Both the position numbers and the translations under genes were made by a program. A stretch of 64,000 nucleotides of DNA, taken from assembly GCF_958295425.1 (NCBI RefSeq), contig NC_081139.1, forward strand, positions 25,092,888-25,156,887, written 5' to 3'. The notes beneath the pieces are model-generated. The model saw nothing but the letters and a program-made list of their open reading frames with translations. It did no database searches and had not been told where the DNA came from. The stretch is from Solea solea (Eukaryota > Chordata > Actinopteri > Pleuronectiformes > Soleidae). Positions 1 to 23,900 of the stretch are shown one piece after another (within the stretch, counting starts at the first letter, position 1; every line of letters starts with the position of its first letter).

Positions 1-736
1 AATAGCAGCTACACTTTTGTTTGAAGAGTCTATTTATTAAGTTTCTTCAAAACCATTCACTTTATTCACTCGTGTTTTTATAATACTGAGTAGCACACTC
101 TCACACACACACACACACACACACACACGGTTGATTTCATGTGTTAAATGATGTCGTTTTTACCGAATTCTACTTTACAACTGCCATTAAAATGCCTTTT
201 CTGCGATCAGATTTCAGTCAGTTAGCACCTGACACATGTAAGTACCGGTGTAAATACAACCGGACGCTATCACATTGTTAACCCGGAGACTAGCTGAGCG
301 GAGCGGAGGTACTCGTGACAGCGCTGACAAAATAAACTGCACAGTCTCCTCTGCTTTCATCAGTTTTCCGCTTGTCAAATTCTTCCCCTGCTTCTAAAAG
401 CAAAGAGGAGTCCATACATGAGTGCGACTTCACGTGCAGCTAACGTTGTTGTTGCTATGGCAGTGCACAGAGGGGGAGGTGACTGTGATCGGATAGCAAT
501 CGGATCTTAAAGTGGACACCGGAGACACGTGTTAATGTGTAAATGCATGTGCTATCTAATGCCAGGTGTAAAGGGGGAGTGAACCATTTTTCCTTTCACC
601 CCAACCTGTCTAGGCAGATGCTGCACATCTTTGAGTGTGGTTCTGTCAGAGATTTGTCAGGTTTGCTCATTGCGTGAACTGTTGGCTTTCATGTCTATGC
701 TCAGTTCTAAATGTCAATTTCTCTCTTTGATTCCAG
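1..736 (+). other. Myosin intron sequence, no exon seen
   Basis: This lies before the first recognisable myosin exon, whose acceptor ends at 736. A (CA)n microsatellite lies at about 103-128. I found no upstream myosin exon (such as the loop-2 exon) and no hairpin resembling miR-499. Confidence 0.6.
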
Positions 737-11869
<11,133 letters not shown>

Positions 11870-11943
11870 CGAGTGTCATCGCCGGACGCAAAACAAATCA
11901 CAGCGAGTCAACTGCAACAGATGTGCTCAGCTGTGACTGCACA

Positions 11944-11949
11944 AATAAA
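11944..11949 (+). terminator. myh7b: Probable polyadenylation signal of myh7b
   Basis: AATAAA occurs 75 bp after the myosin stop codon, followed within about 40 bp by a GT-rich stretch (TG repeat 11980-12002) that suits a downstream GU element. The 3'UTR would then be only about 100 nt. Confidence 0.7.
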
Positions 11950-12052
11950 GACTCTCCAATCTGACAAACATGACTCCACTCTGTGTGTGTGTGTGTGTGT
12001 GTGACAATGGAACAACAATGGAAATCCAACAAAGGTCTAAAGAAGAATTTAT

Positions 12053-12285
12053 TATAGTACTAATTTGACAAACAGTTAAAAAAGGAAACTAAAGTTAACC
12101 AGCGTTAGAGGATGGAGGTGAGGAGGTTAGAGCTGGTTATACACGTGGTTATAGTTCAATGAAAAGCTGAAACAGGAAGGTTTCGTTTGCCTGACGTGAA
12201 ACAGGATTAGTGCGAGTTTGGAAGTTAATTTTTAACAGCGGTGAAGGATTTTTATTAAACGTCAACACATAAAAACAAAAGGTTT
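12053..12285. repeat. Local duplicated segment, copy 1
   Basis: About 230 bp that recurs in the same orientation at 15579-15805 with only scattered substitutions and small indels, except for one divergent block of about 25 bp near 12167-12195. Shared stretches include GTGAAACAGGATTAGTGCGA and AACGTCAACACATAAAAAC. I do not recognise it as a named repeat. Confidence 0.85.
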
Positions 12286-13637
12286 GTTTTGTTTTTTTTA
12301 ATTATTATTTGCAAAAAATAGTGTTCTTTAAATAAATCAGAGATGCTGTTAATGGTTGTGAGGTGAGATACATTTGATCAACAAGCACCACATGGTTCTG
12401 AATGAGTTTAGAGTTGGTTGCAAAGTGTGTTAAATCATTTTCTCATGCCAAACATTACAAAAACCTAAAATCAAAGTCAAATCAAGCTTTATATTTAACA
12501 CTTTGCAGCATGTTTTTGACCATTTCTTACACAGGTATGGATGTATGAAATGGAAGGCCTACTTAAAACTTCACACCACCTACAGCAGGAATCTCACGCT
12601 CTCTCAGAAACTCACACCACACAGCTACAGAAGTCAGGGACTGTAGAGCTCACAGCATTCATGTTTTTATAGCAACACGCTCGAGAACTGATGAGAGGGA
12701 TTTACATCCATAACACATGGTGAGCATTATTAATCTTAACACCAATGCAGATAAAGCCCATGTTAAGTCACATCAGGTCAATAAACAATTATTTTCACTT
12801 TACATCCAGTCAGGAGCCGAGAACCTGTGAAAACAAAGTGTGCTTGCATCAACTTCACTGCAAAGGACAACAGATAAGAACTAAGCCTCCAAAGAATGTG
12901 CATTACTATTCAAGAGATTCTTAAGACATGCTGATTGAAAGCTAGAAAACGAGGAGACATTTCTGGTGATTTAGCTTCAAAGCAAATACAAGGCTTCAGG
13001 AGTGGGAAAAGGACGTGTTTGCATCCAAAGGCAGCATAGCAATAGTTAGCCGAAGCATCAGGAGAAGACTATAGAAACAACCTTACACATCTACATGGAC
13101 ATGGATATGTCACGGCTCATGACAATGGTGCGAGTCAGACTGTACACGTGTCATCAGAAGTGATTTGATCTGTATGCTTTAAGGATAAATTATGAGGTAG
13201 CTCATTCATTTGTACTTTGTCATGGGTCGGGGCGTGTTCAATGTGAGACACTGCATGTCTGTTCCATCTACAGCTGCACATCACAAACACAGGTGCTCTC
13301 TGTGCTAATGCTCAATCAATGGTAGCACCAAGAAAACAGAGCAGTCACAAAGAAGGATTGTCATTCTCGGTGCGTGGTCACATCGCAGATTTTGAGGAAA
13401 ACCAAAGAAAGCGGTCAAGTTTTGAGACCTATGATGACCATGTTGGAAAACAACCCATGTGTGGATGTGAAACCATTCAGAGTTCTATGTTAACACCAAC
13501 ACCTGCATAGTTTATTCTCAAAGCTTTCCCAAAGCATCTCTCACAGCATGGGTACAAATTCTGGACAAATAATGGTGTTTTAATCAACACGTGTTAAAAT
13601 ATAATAAACAATATGAGCAATTTCATCTGTGCAATGT

Positions 13638-13643
13638 TTTATT
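13638..13643 (-). terminator. trpc4ap: Candidate polyadenylation signal of trpc4ap
   Basis: TTTATT on the plus strand is AATAAA on the minus strand, about 820 bp beyond the trpc4ap stop. Other minus-strand candidates lie further on, for example near 12048, so the true site is uncertain. Confidence 0.35.
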
Positions 13644-14461
13644 CTACAGTTTATCCAGAGCTAAAAGCCACAACAACACAAAAACAGGTCAGAAAATAAC
13701 CTGGGAAAAGGGACGAGTCTCTGTGTGAAGCTTGGGAAGCAACAACACAGTGGATGGTGTTCGGTGAAAGGAGCCCAGAGCGATCAGCTGACCCACAACC
13801 TTAATGTTCCGAGACGAGCCAGAAAGCACCAATGAACGTCAGCCACCTAATAAAAATCCCACAGACAGGTTAAAAAAAATGCTGTTTACTGACAAGACCC
13901 TTACAAAAAAGTCCCGTCTCACTGGCTCCCCCTACAGGTCAGGCAGTGGAGTGGCACTGAGACAGAGGGGAAGGAACCTCTAACCACTAACTTACATATG
14001 TGGATGACTAATGTGGCCTTTAACCAACCGTGTCCATGACATTTCATATTTTATAACATATCATTTGTTGAATCATACACTTTGTTTTCTTGATAGAATT
14101 TTGTAGAGGTTATATAAAAGTCTATCTGAATTACACCTAAAGCAAACAACCAAAGCAGGTGTAACGTCCCAACGTTCCCTCTGTTAAACGGCGTCGCTGA
14201 CTCTGGGATGGGCGTACAGGTTCTCTTTGACGAAGAGCAGTGAGTCAGTGAGAAGATGATAGACAGGTTATTTAGGTCCTCGTCCATCTGTGATGACAGC
14301 CTCCATGCAAACAGGTGAGTCTTTACATCCAGTAACACAGTCAAAGGCGCCTGAATGGCTCAGCTCAGTGGAGTCATCATCACCAGCTTAAGGTGTCCGT
14401 ACTCCCTGTGACCTCCCCTGCCCTGCTTCACCCTTAGCACCATGAGTGCACATGCTGCTGG

Positions 14462-14841
14462 TCAATCCTCCAGCAGGTCTCTGTCCAGATCCATGAAAGG
14501 CTCATCAATGTAGCTGGCTATGGCGCACAGAGAAGTCCTGTCTGAGACCAGCAACACTGACACCGTCTCCTTCCAGTAGCTGAAGGGGATACAGGAGCTC
14601 TGAGGGGAAACAGTCGTTATTAAGCAGCTGACTGCACGTTTGTGTGTGCTAATGATTAACACGGGTGTCGAAGATCGCTATTCAGACAGGGTTGATTCTG
14701 CACTTTCACACACGTCACTCTTCTCCAAACTCCAGGTAACACTGTCTGGAAATGGACGTTTGCGACCAGCTATGAGAGTTAGCATGTTCAGCAGTAGCAT
14801 GACTAGGTTAACAAGCTTCACATTTATCAGTGAGGAAAGGT

Positions 14842-14901
<60 letters not shown>

Positions 14902-17900
14902 ACACTCTCTTCCACCACACTACTGCTGCTGCTACAGTTTAATACCATGACATGCCGACATATAACACGACAGAAACGCCCACTCGACTGCAGGAGCATT
15001 AGTTTGGTTTTAGTTTATGGAACCTCCCATTCAATTTGTAAAAATATTAATATTTGTAAACCACTTGTCTTATGTTATCATCATATAAGTTAAACTATTT
15101 TAAAAAAACATAGCCATGTGGATTGATAGCTGGTCTGTGTAGTGAAGATGCTCAGCCCTGATGATGCATTGCATAAACACGTTGTGCATTACAGGCTATA
15201 AGCCTTTTTTTCTTCAGTGTGTCACCATTTTGATGTTGATGTAATTTGGCGCATCAAAATTCATCCAAGTTATTTAATTGCACTTCCATTGATGTGAAAG
15301 AGCGTTCAGCCTTGTCGTGTAAGACAGTTCGTCTGCTGTGTAAAACCGATTTACCTTCGCAGGATTCCTGGATGTCAACTGAATCAGTCGTGAATTACAT
15401 TGGGTTAAAGAAAGTAATAGAGTGACATGGTGGTGTAGTGGTTAGTCGTGGTTAGCACTGTTGCCTCACAGCAGAGTTTGCATGTTCTCTCTGTGTGTGC
15501 GTGGGTTTCCTCCCACCATCAAAACATGTATGAATGTTAGGTCAGGTTGGTACGCAGCAGCTCTGATCAACCCTCCCTATAGTACTCATTTGATAAACAA
15601 AACAGTTAAAAAAGGAAACTAAAGTTTACCAGCATTAGAGGATGGAGGTGAGGAAGTTAGAGCTGGTTACACACGTGGTTATAGTTCAATGGAAAACATT
15701 TTTGTGTCCCTTATGTGAAACAGGATTAGTGCGAGTTTGGAAGTTCATTTTTAACAGCGGTGAAGGATTTTAATTAAACGTCAACACATAAAAACAAAAT
15801 GGTTTTTGACTGAGTGATCAATGTAACATTGAAACAAAATGTACAGTAGAGCTGAAACAATTCATCGATTAATAATCGATTACTAAATTAATTGCCAACT
15901 AGTTGGATAATCGATTAATCGGTTCAAAGCATTTTTCATGATTAAAACAAGATTTCTGATTGTTTAAGCTTCTTAAATGTGAGTATTTTCTTAATTTCTT
16001 TGCTCTGGATAACAAAGAAATCATTCAAAGTGAATTATTTTGGTTTGTGGAAAAAACAAGACATTTGAGAACATCATCATTTCCAGGTTTGACTAACACC
16101 GATCAAATTTTTTAAAGGTTTTCTGATATTTTATGGACCAAACGATTAATCGAGAAAATAATTGACAAATGAATCGATTATGATTATGTCGATGATGTAC
16201 AGCAGTGTCATTTGTGACTCTCACTCCTTCATTGTCGACCACTGTATCCTCTGTATGAGAACATGCTAACTCCACACAGAAAGATCCAACCAGGATTCAA
16301 ACCAGTGACCTTCCTGCTCTGAGACAACAGTGCTAGCCCCCACTCCACCGTGTGACTTTAATCTGTGGCTACAAACTAGAATATAATAATGATAACTACT
16401 TGAAACATAAAATATTGTTAATTAAGAATATTGGAGCAGTCATGAAGTACATTTTGTAGAACAGGTTAAATCACTATGCAACAAAGTGAATGGTCAACTG
16501 TCACTGTGTTTTTAGAGCATGCACACATGGGACATAGTGTAGTTTCACCATAACAACAGGAAAGACTGAGATACTCACATTCTCCAGACAGGTGCTATCT
16601 TTGTCCTTGTTGAGGTAGTGGCGCTGCCAGAAGCGCAGCAGGTTGTGGAAGTTGTTGAGCAGACAGCCTGGGTACTTCTCAGCGTACTCCTTCTCCCGCA
16701 GAGCGTTGAGGTAGAAGGGCAGTTTAGCCTTTCTTCTGGCCAGCATCAAGATGACCAAGCTGGTGTTTAAACAGCTCACATTCTCCTGCACAGAAAAGAG
16801 GATGATGTGAAACCGACATCTGTGCTGACTGTGCCCTTGTGCAAAGAGCCAGTCTGAGGGACACACAACACGTTCAGGAGAATCTGCTTCAGTTTTTTAG
16901 TATCAGCTTTTTATCCATACAGAACTGGCATATTGGGAGCACTGAAAATCTATTTTTAGAAAACAGGTTCCAGAATTGGACGTCACCCTTGTGTTTGACA
17001 CTACTTTAAAACGATGTCGAACTCTCTCCCACACTTGCATTTGCGGTCACTATCTTCGTCGTCATTTTCTTCTTCCTCTTGTATTCTGGAGGTTATTCCC
17101 TGTATTTTATCTTTTATTCTCTGTCCTTAGACACCCTGGCTTGTTGTTGTATGAGCTTTATTTAATAATATAAAAAAAAATGCATGCTCAATGATTCCTT
17201 CTCCGTATTTGGTGCATTTCTGAGGCAGCATTAGTCATTTTGGTGTGGATGAAGTCATTTCTTGAAACTACGCCATGTTTTGGGAAACTGTTTTAAGAAA
17301 GAAAAAGAAAACGATTGTATAGAGAACTTTCTGTAGCCATGTGGATGGATAAGCCCTGAGACGGTCAATCCAAAAGCAGAGTTGTTAAATCACTTCTGCC
17401 TCCATTTGTAAGTCCATATGTGTTTATTTGTGACTTTGGTGTTTGAAATGCTTCATTTCTGTAAGATTTTAATCAGTGACAAAGCTACCAAACAAAGCAG
17501 CTGCAAGCTACAAATGCTGATTATGACTTTGGATGCGGTTTGGAGAGTAAATGTTGAACCATCTGCAGTTTCAATTGGAAAAGGTTGTCTCACTGCAAGA
17601 TACAGTGGAAAACACACTCTTTATACATCATAGACTTAAGTAGAGCTAAAACCTGTTTTCCCTTTCATTCCTGCTGGCAGCCATGTTTTCAGAAAGAATG
17701 AGGGTCTGTGTCTCAAGCTACGTCCTGACACAGGTGACCAGCGGCCAGGGGCCAGTGGCCAGTGGTCAGGGGCATGCATGGTGTTGTTGGTGCTGATAAT
17801 GCAGCAGTCTCTCATACAACCACACTTAAACAACTTAAAATAACCCTTGAAGTCTGCAAGCTCAAGAACGTATTTTTTTGTTTGAAAGACTGAAACCAGA

Positions 17901-20900
17901 ACTGACCTGTGTGAGAGTCTGTACGTTGATGATGTTGATCAGTCGAAAGAGGAAGGAGAGCCTGTTCTCAACTCTGGCCATGTAGGACAGCAGGCAGCAC
18001 TCGGAGAGAACCTCCACCACTGAGGGAGCACACACACACACATAACACTGAAATCACTGGAAAAAAACAACATTACAGCTCGAGGACTTCCGCCAACATC
18101 CGATCTTAAAACTATAACAAGGAGGTCTACAACTCTGCACGAAGCTACAAAACAAGTGAACTTTAAACAAGTTCCCTTATTTTTCAGTTTCTTAAATGTG
18201 AATATTTCCCGGTTTCTTTGCTCCATTTAACAAAATAAATCACTAAAACTTAAGACATTTGAGAACATCATCATTCTAAGGATTGGGAAACACTGGTCGA
18301 CACTTTATGAACAGAACAATTCATTGAGAAAAGAATTAACGCATTGATCAATTATGAAAATAGAAGTGAATTGCGGTCCCTAAACTCGTCTATATGTGTA
18401 AACTTCAAAGTCCACCTTTGACATCTTCAGTCTGGCTCTCAAAGCGGTCCAATGAAAGGACGATGCAGCGCACCAACATGTTAGAGTCCACCAAGGAGCT
18501 GTTGATCTGCGTCAGGAAGGTCTGAAACTACAGAGAGAAAATCATATCACTTTAGACACATGCTAAATCCATGTTGAAAAATGGGTTTATATAAGTCCAG
18601 CATATACATTACGTTTTAACATACCTTCTCTGGAGTGTTAACATATTTGTTGAATCTTTTAAAGGCATCAATGTTGAACTTCATGAGCTCGCCCAGCAGG
18701 TCAAAGTAGCTCTGCAGAACATCTCTGGATGTGCATCCACTGTCTATGATGCAGAACAGGATGTGCTGTAAAGTGAAGGAAGTTAGCAATGGTTTAATTA
18801 AGAGACTAAATATCTAACTAATATTTAAAAAACAAACCCTGCTCAAACAGATCTGAGTGATAGATGGGGTGAGAAATAAGAAAAATCATGTATATCATAG
18901 AGTTTTACCTCAAGTAATCCTCTCTTCAACAGGAACATTTGGTCTGCATAAGAGGTGGCTCCTCTGAGAAAACTTTCCACTGCCCTCGCCTGCCAGAATC
19001 TACAGAAAGGGCAGAAAAATCTTGAGAAATTGTTTTGTTTTTTTCCTTCTAAATAGCAGAGGCTGGTGTTTCAACGTGGTAAAGTATTTTCACATAGGCT
19101 GACAGTTTAAACATCAACATCATTTGCTGCATATTGATCATGGACCTGAAAGATGAGTCTGGAGGCTCTCTCTTCATGACAGTGAGGAGACGTGTGAGAA
19201 GGCCTTTCTTCCCATCACACACTAAGCTCCTGTCTGTGTTGACCAGAGCTTCCACCTCTGGGATGTTAGCCTTCATGGATATGGCACTCAGTTCATTCAG
19301 TTCCTGACTATTCAGCAGAAGATACTTGTTCCTGAAACAAAGACAGCATTTTTTGTTTTTATCATGTCAACTCAAAACCAAAAGTCAAATCCAAGATTAA
19401 CTCAATTAAGAGTCACTTACTCATGATGATCACTGAAACTCTGGAGCAGCCGCAAAAACTGGATTTTAAAAGATATTTCCTGTAAAATGAGAATAAATTG
19501 TGTTTACTCTAAAATATTTAACTAACCATAGCATATAAAATAGGACTGAAAATGTAACCCATGTGACGGACATTAAAACAACAGAGCTGGTTGTGCCCTG
19601 AGACTTGCATGACAACCATCACAGCCACTAACTCTTCCTCTTTCTCATACACACAGGGCTACACTGTGTGCATTAAAGCACAGATACACAAGCACATCCT
19701 TGATATAAGAGTCTATTGACATTTTTAAGATCAACATTATCTCTTTGTGTGTGTGTGTGTAAGAATTAGTCTCTAAAACAATACTTTAAATAAAAAAAAA
19801 AACATTTATCATGTATTGCTCCACTGTGGAGTTTACAGGACTAATTTCTGCTGTGGAGGTTCCGTCTTTCCTTCAACTCCATTAGTAAACTGTTCTATTG
19901 CTGCTTCAGATAAGAGACAATAGACAGCAGAGTGCCTAACATATTAGCACCAAGGCTATGTGGAACAAAGCAAGAATCATATCCTACACATTGTGCATCG
20001 GTCTCATCATCATCATCAACTTGACGACACGTCTAAACTGTGTACAAGTTGCACAGTTTAGCTAATTTTTTGTGCTTATGTCTCATCTCATCCGTCTTTC
20101 TCAATCATAGTCAGCTGCTGCTGCTTGCTGCCCCTGCGGCCTGACAACCAGTCCAACACACTGGGAGTCCACATACATAGATAGTACCACAAAACACAGC
20201 GGTGGTATTATTTTTTTGGTATAAAGAATCACATGTTTGAAATTAGGAAGGTAAGAAAGGTTTTTAAATTCATACTGGACTACAATCGCAGTTCTCATTC
20301 TGGCCGTGCACCACATGATTGGAAGCAGTGTATTTCCTCCAGATCAGCTTGTCAAACAGGTTATTGAGTCCAGGGATGAGTCGGAACTCAGCCAGCATCT
20401 TGTGGACCTGTGCAGAAACACGAAGCAGTGGTCAGACAACTTTAACTTACTACACTTCATCACACAGAGGAGATGTGTTGTCAACTACCTGGTTCCTCTG
20501 TCGGCCCATGAGGAGGACACACAGCACATAGAGCACCTCCACTTTATACATGATCTCATGAACAATCTTCATGGACTGAGGCAGCTGATGTCTCAATGGG
20601 CTTGTAGCCAGTGAACTCTCATCTGAAGACTCTGAAAGTGAAGGGTAATATTGATGTTATGATATGATGTATAATATACAGCGGTATATAAAAATAGCCA
20701 TGGTATCAGTTTCAATATCATCAATGAAAACAAAAATACACTGCAGAATATGCATATATTGAGGGCCTGATTTAATGTTTTATTAAAAATACACCTTTTT
20801 AATGCCTAGATAAATAGTGTTGTCACATGTAGTCTTGATGGCCACTCAAACCTGCTTTACACTACAATGTTGCCATTCATCCCCATTCACTCACACATTC

Positions 20901-23900
20901 ATACAGCACATCTATGAGCAGCACATTTTTCTATCACACATCGTTCATACCCATGGCAGCATTTGGATGGATGTGAATTCCAACAGGAATTCCCAGGGCT
21001 TTGCAACCAAAGCCAAGGGGATTAAAACTGGACTCAGACGATGTAACATCCCTTTTCTTTTTATTTATTGTGTGTGTGAGAACGCATATATCTGGGATTG
21101 CTATTATGCTAATCACTAGCCTAAGCATTGCCATGAACCAGGACCAACCTCACTCCAGACCAGATTTGCTCCCTGCTTGACCTCTGCCTGACCCCCATGT
21201 ACTTCCAATACTACAAAGGTTTCTTCAGGCAAAATCCTGGGTGTGCTATTGGGTTACCTCTATCTTCCATAGTGGCCAACCTCTACATGGAAGAGGTGGA
21301 AAGCAAAGCTTTGGCCTCGTACACTGGAACTGCACCTAGCCACTGGTTCAGATATGTGGACGACACTTGGGTCAAGATCAGAACACAGGAGCTGGAACAC
21401 TTTACAGACCACATCAACAACACCCACACCCACACAGACCAATACCTTGCTGTTCGACTCTCAACACCAACCTGAGCACAGACTCACCATCATCAGAACC
21501 TTGCACAACCAGGCAACTAACATACACACAACAACATGAGGAGAGCACCCAAAACCCAGTCCAGTCGCCTACAGCCAACTACTGAAGAAGACTATGACCA
21601 GGATGACAGAACCTTCACCAACAAACCCCCAGGAGCAACATGGGGTTAAGTGTCTTGCCCAAAGACACATCGGTATGTAGGCTAGTGTAGCCGGGAATCA
21701 AACCCATAACCACCAAGTTAATGACAACTCGCTCTACCACCGAGCCACCGTCACCCCTACAACACCTAATACTAGGGGTGTCACGATTCTCCAAAGCCTC
21801 GATTTGACTGAAATACAGGTGGCTGTGTGACGATGTAACGCATAGTATCAGGTCAGCTCGCTCGGAATCTCACAAGAGCAGGTACTAAAAAAGTACCAGG
21901 TACCATCTCTTATGGAAAAGCAAACAAAACATGCTGAGTCGAGCCATGCCTGGAACTGTGTCGTGGAAAAGCACCATACGGCCTTATTGTCAAATTGCAA
22001 TCTGTTGTTAAGGCCAGACCTGGAAAGCAACACCTTTATGGTACGCCTAACCCTCGTAGCATGGTTCCAGTACGCTAATTAAATGCTTAAATCCAGGGTT
22101 TTCCACCACTGAATAAGGTCACATGTCTGTTGCTACAAACACGCTATTTATCGCGATGTGGTTTCGATCAGATGGTGACACCCCTACGGAATACAGTATC
22201 ACAATTTGGAAATTGCCCAACTCTAGTTCATGAAATTATGACTGGTGCCTCACCTGTACTGCTTTGTTCCGCCTCCTCAGTGGCCATCTGCATAAGTGCG
22301 TCCAGTACAAGAGCATTGTCCAACCATGTGTACCAGTCCTCAAGCTCCTGCAGGAAGTTAGCTCCTGTGGCCTCGGACACCTTCCTAGTGGCCAGCTTAC
22401 ACAGCCGCTCGATAAAACCCGGGATGTTCAGCAGAGTTACTGCAATTCAAATATGAAAAAAAAAAAATTCACATTATAAAAAATATAACTGCTGTTGTGC
22501 GAGTTGTGACAGTAAAAAAAGACTTGCAAAGAAAACGAAATAATAAAGACAACTCACCCTGATTGACCTCTGCCCGTGAGGGGCTAGCATTACGTTTCTG
22601 CTGGGCATTTTTGGCCAGCAGGGTGTGCTTGTCGTCATTTCCTACATCAGGTTCTGAGATAGTGACGGACAGGATACGGCAGAAGTTGGCCAGCTGTTGT
22701 TGATCAAAGCTTTGGACCAGACCTGACAGGTTGGGGATACCTTCTAACTGGATCATCTCCTTAAATGCAAGACATGACCAGTTAAACATGTTATAGTAGA
22801 CTGGAATCATTATGGACTTATGTCAACAATGAGCACCACAGAAAAGGGTCATCAGGGACTGAGAAGCAGAAAATATCATGAGAAGCACCCACTTCAATCT
22901 TGGTGTTACAAAAATCTCACCACAATACATTTTTTCTACATTATTCAATATCGAGTACAGTTGGGTCCATATATATTTGGGCAAAGACACAATGTCATTT
23001 TGCCTCTGTACACCACCACAATGAATTGGAAATGAAACAATGAAGATGTGAGTGATGAGTGGTTCCTTTCCACAATTTGCTCTTCCCATCATTCTGGTAA
23101 GTTCACCTTTGTTTCATCTGTCCAGAGCATCTTTTTTGTTGAAAAGAGGTTTTTCTTCAACTTCAAAAGAATTCTGCAATCATCTCTCTGATAGGTTTAT
23201 TTTGTTTTCTCAGTCGAATGATGGCCTTCTTCACTTGCATTGACATATATTATATTCAATGAAAAGCCACCATATGCAAAGTTACACTTGCAGTCAGCTG
23301 CAGACCTTCATCTGCTTGTTCTGATGGGGAATAGTGAGGTAACGGGCCACACATGGCCATGAAACTGCTATTTAGTCAATTGTCCAATTATCTCTGAGCC
23401 CCTGAAAATAGACAATATTGTATACAAATGCTTATAATTCCTCAATTGTCAATGGAATGCCTTTGTTCAATCCATCCATCTTCTACCACTTTATCCTCCA
23501 CATGAAGGTCACAGGGGGGTGCTGTGCCAATCTCAGCTGACATAGGGCAATAGGCGGGGTCACACCCTGGACAGTTCGCCAGTCCATCACAGGGACACAC
23601 ACAGAGACAAATAACCATTCACTCTCACACCTACAGTCAATTTAGAGTGTCCAATTTACACAATCCCCATATTGCATGTTTCTGGACTGCGGGAGGAAAC
23701 CAGAGAAACCGGAGAAAACCCACACACACAAGGACATTTGTTCGCTCTCAAGAGTCAGCGGGGCTACACATTCTGTTTTATTTTAAACCTGGGAACTACA
23801 TTAAAATATAACTCACCTTTTTGACTCCGAGAATATCTTCAATAAGGGTAGCAGTCTGCAGGAAGGTCTTCTTATTTGTCATCAGGGTGAAGAGAAACAA

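Larger units (their letters stand above)
11950..14461. other. Convergent 3' region between myh7b and trpc4ap
   Basis: This 2.5-kb stretch holds the ends of two converging transcripts. It contains a TG repeat at 11980-12002, one copy of a roughly 230-bp sequence duplicated at 15579-15805, and mostly non-repetitive sequence that may be trpc4ap 3'UTR on the minus strand. No open reading frame looks genuine. Confidence 0.6.
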
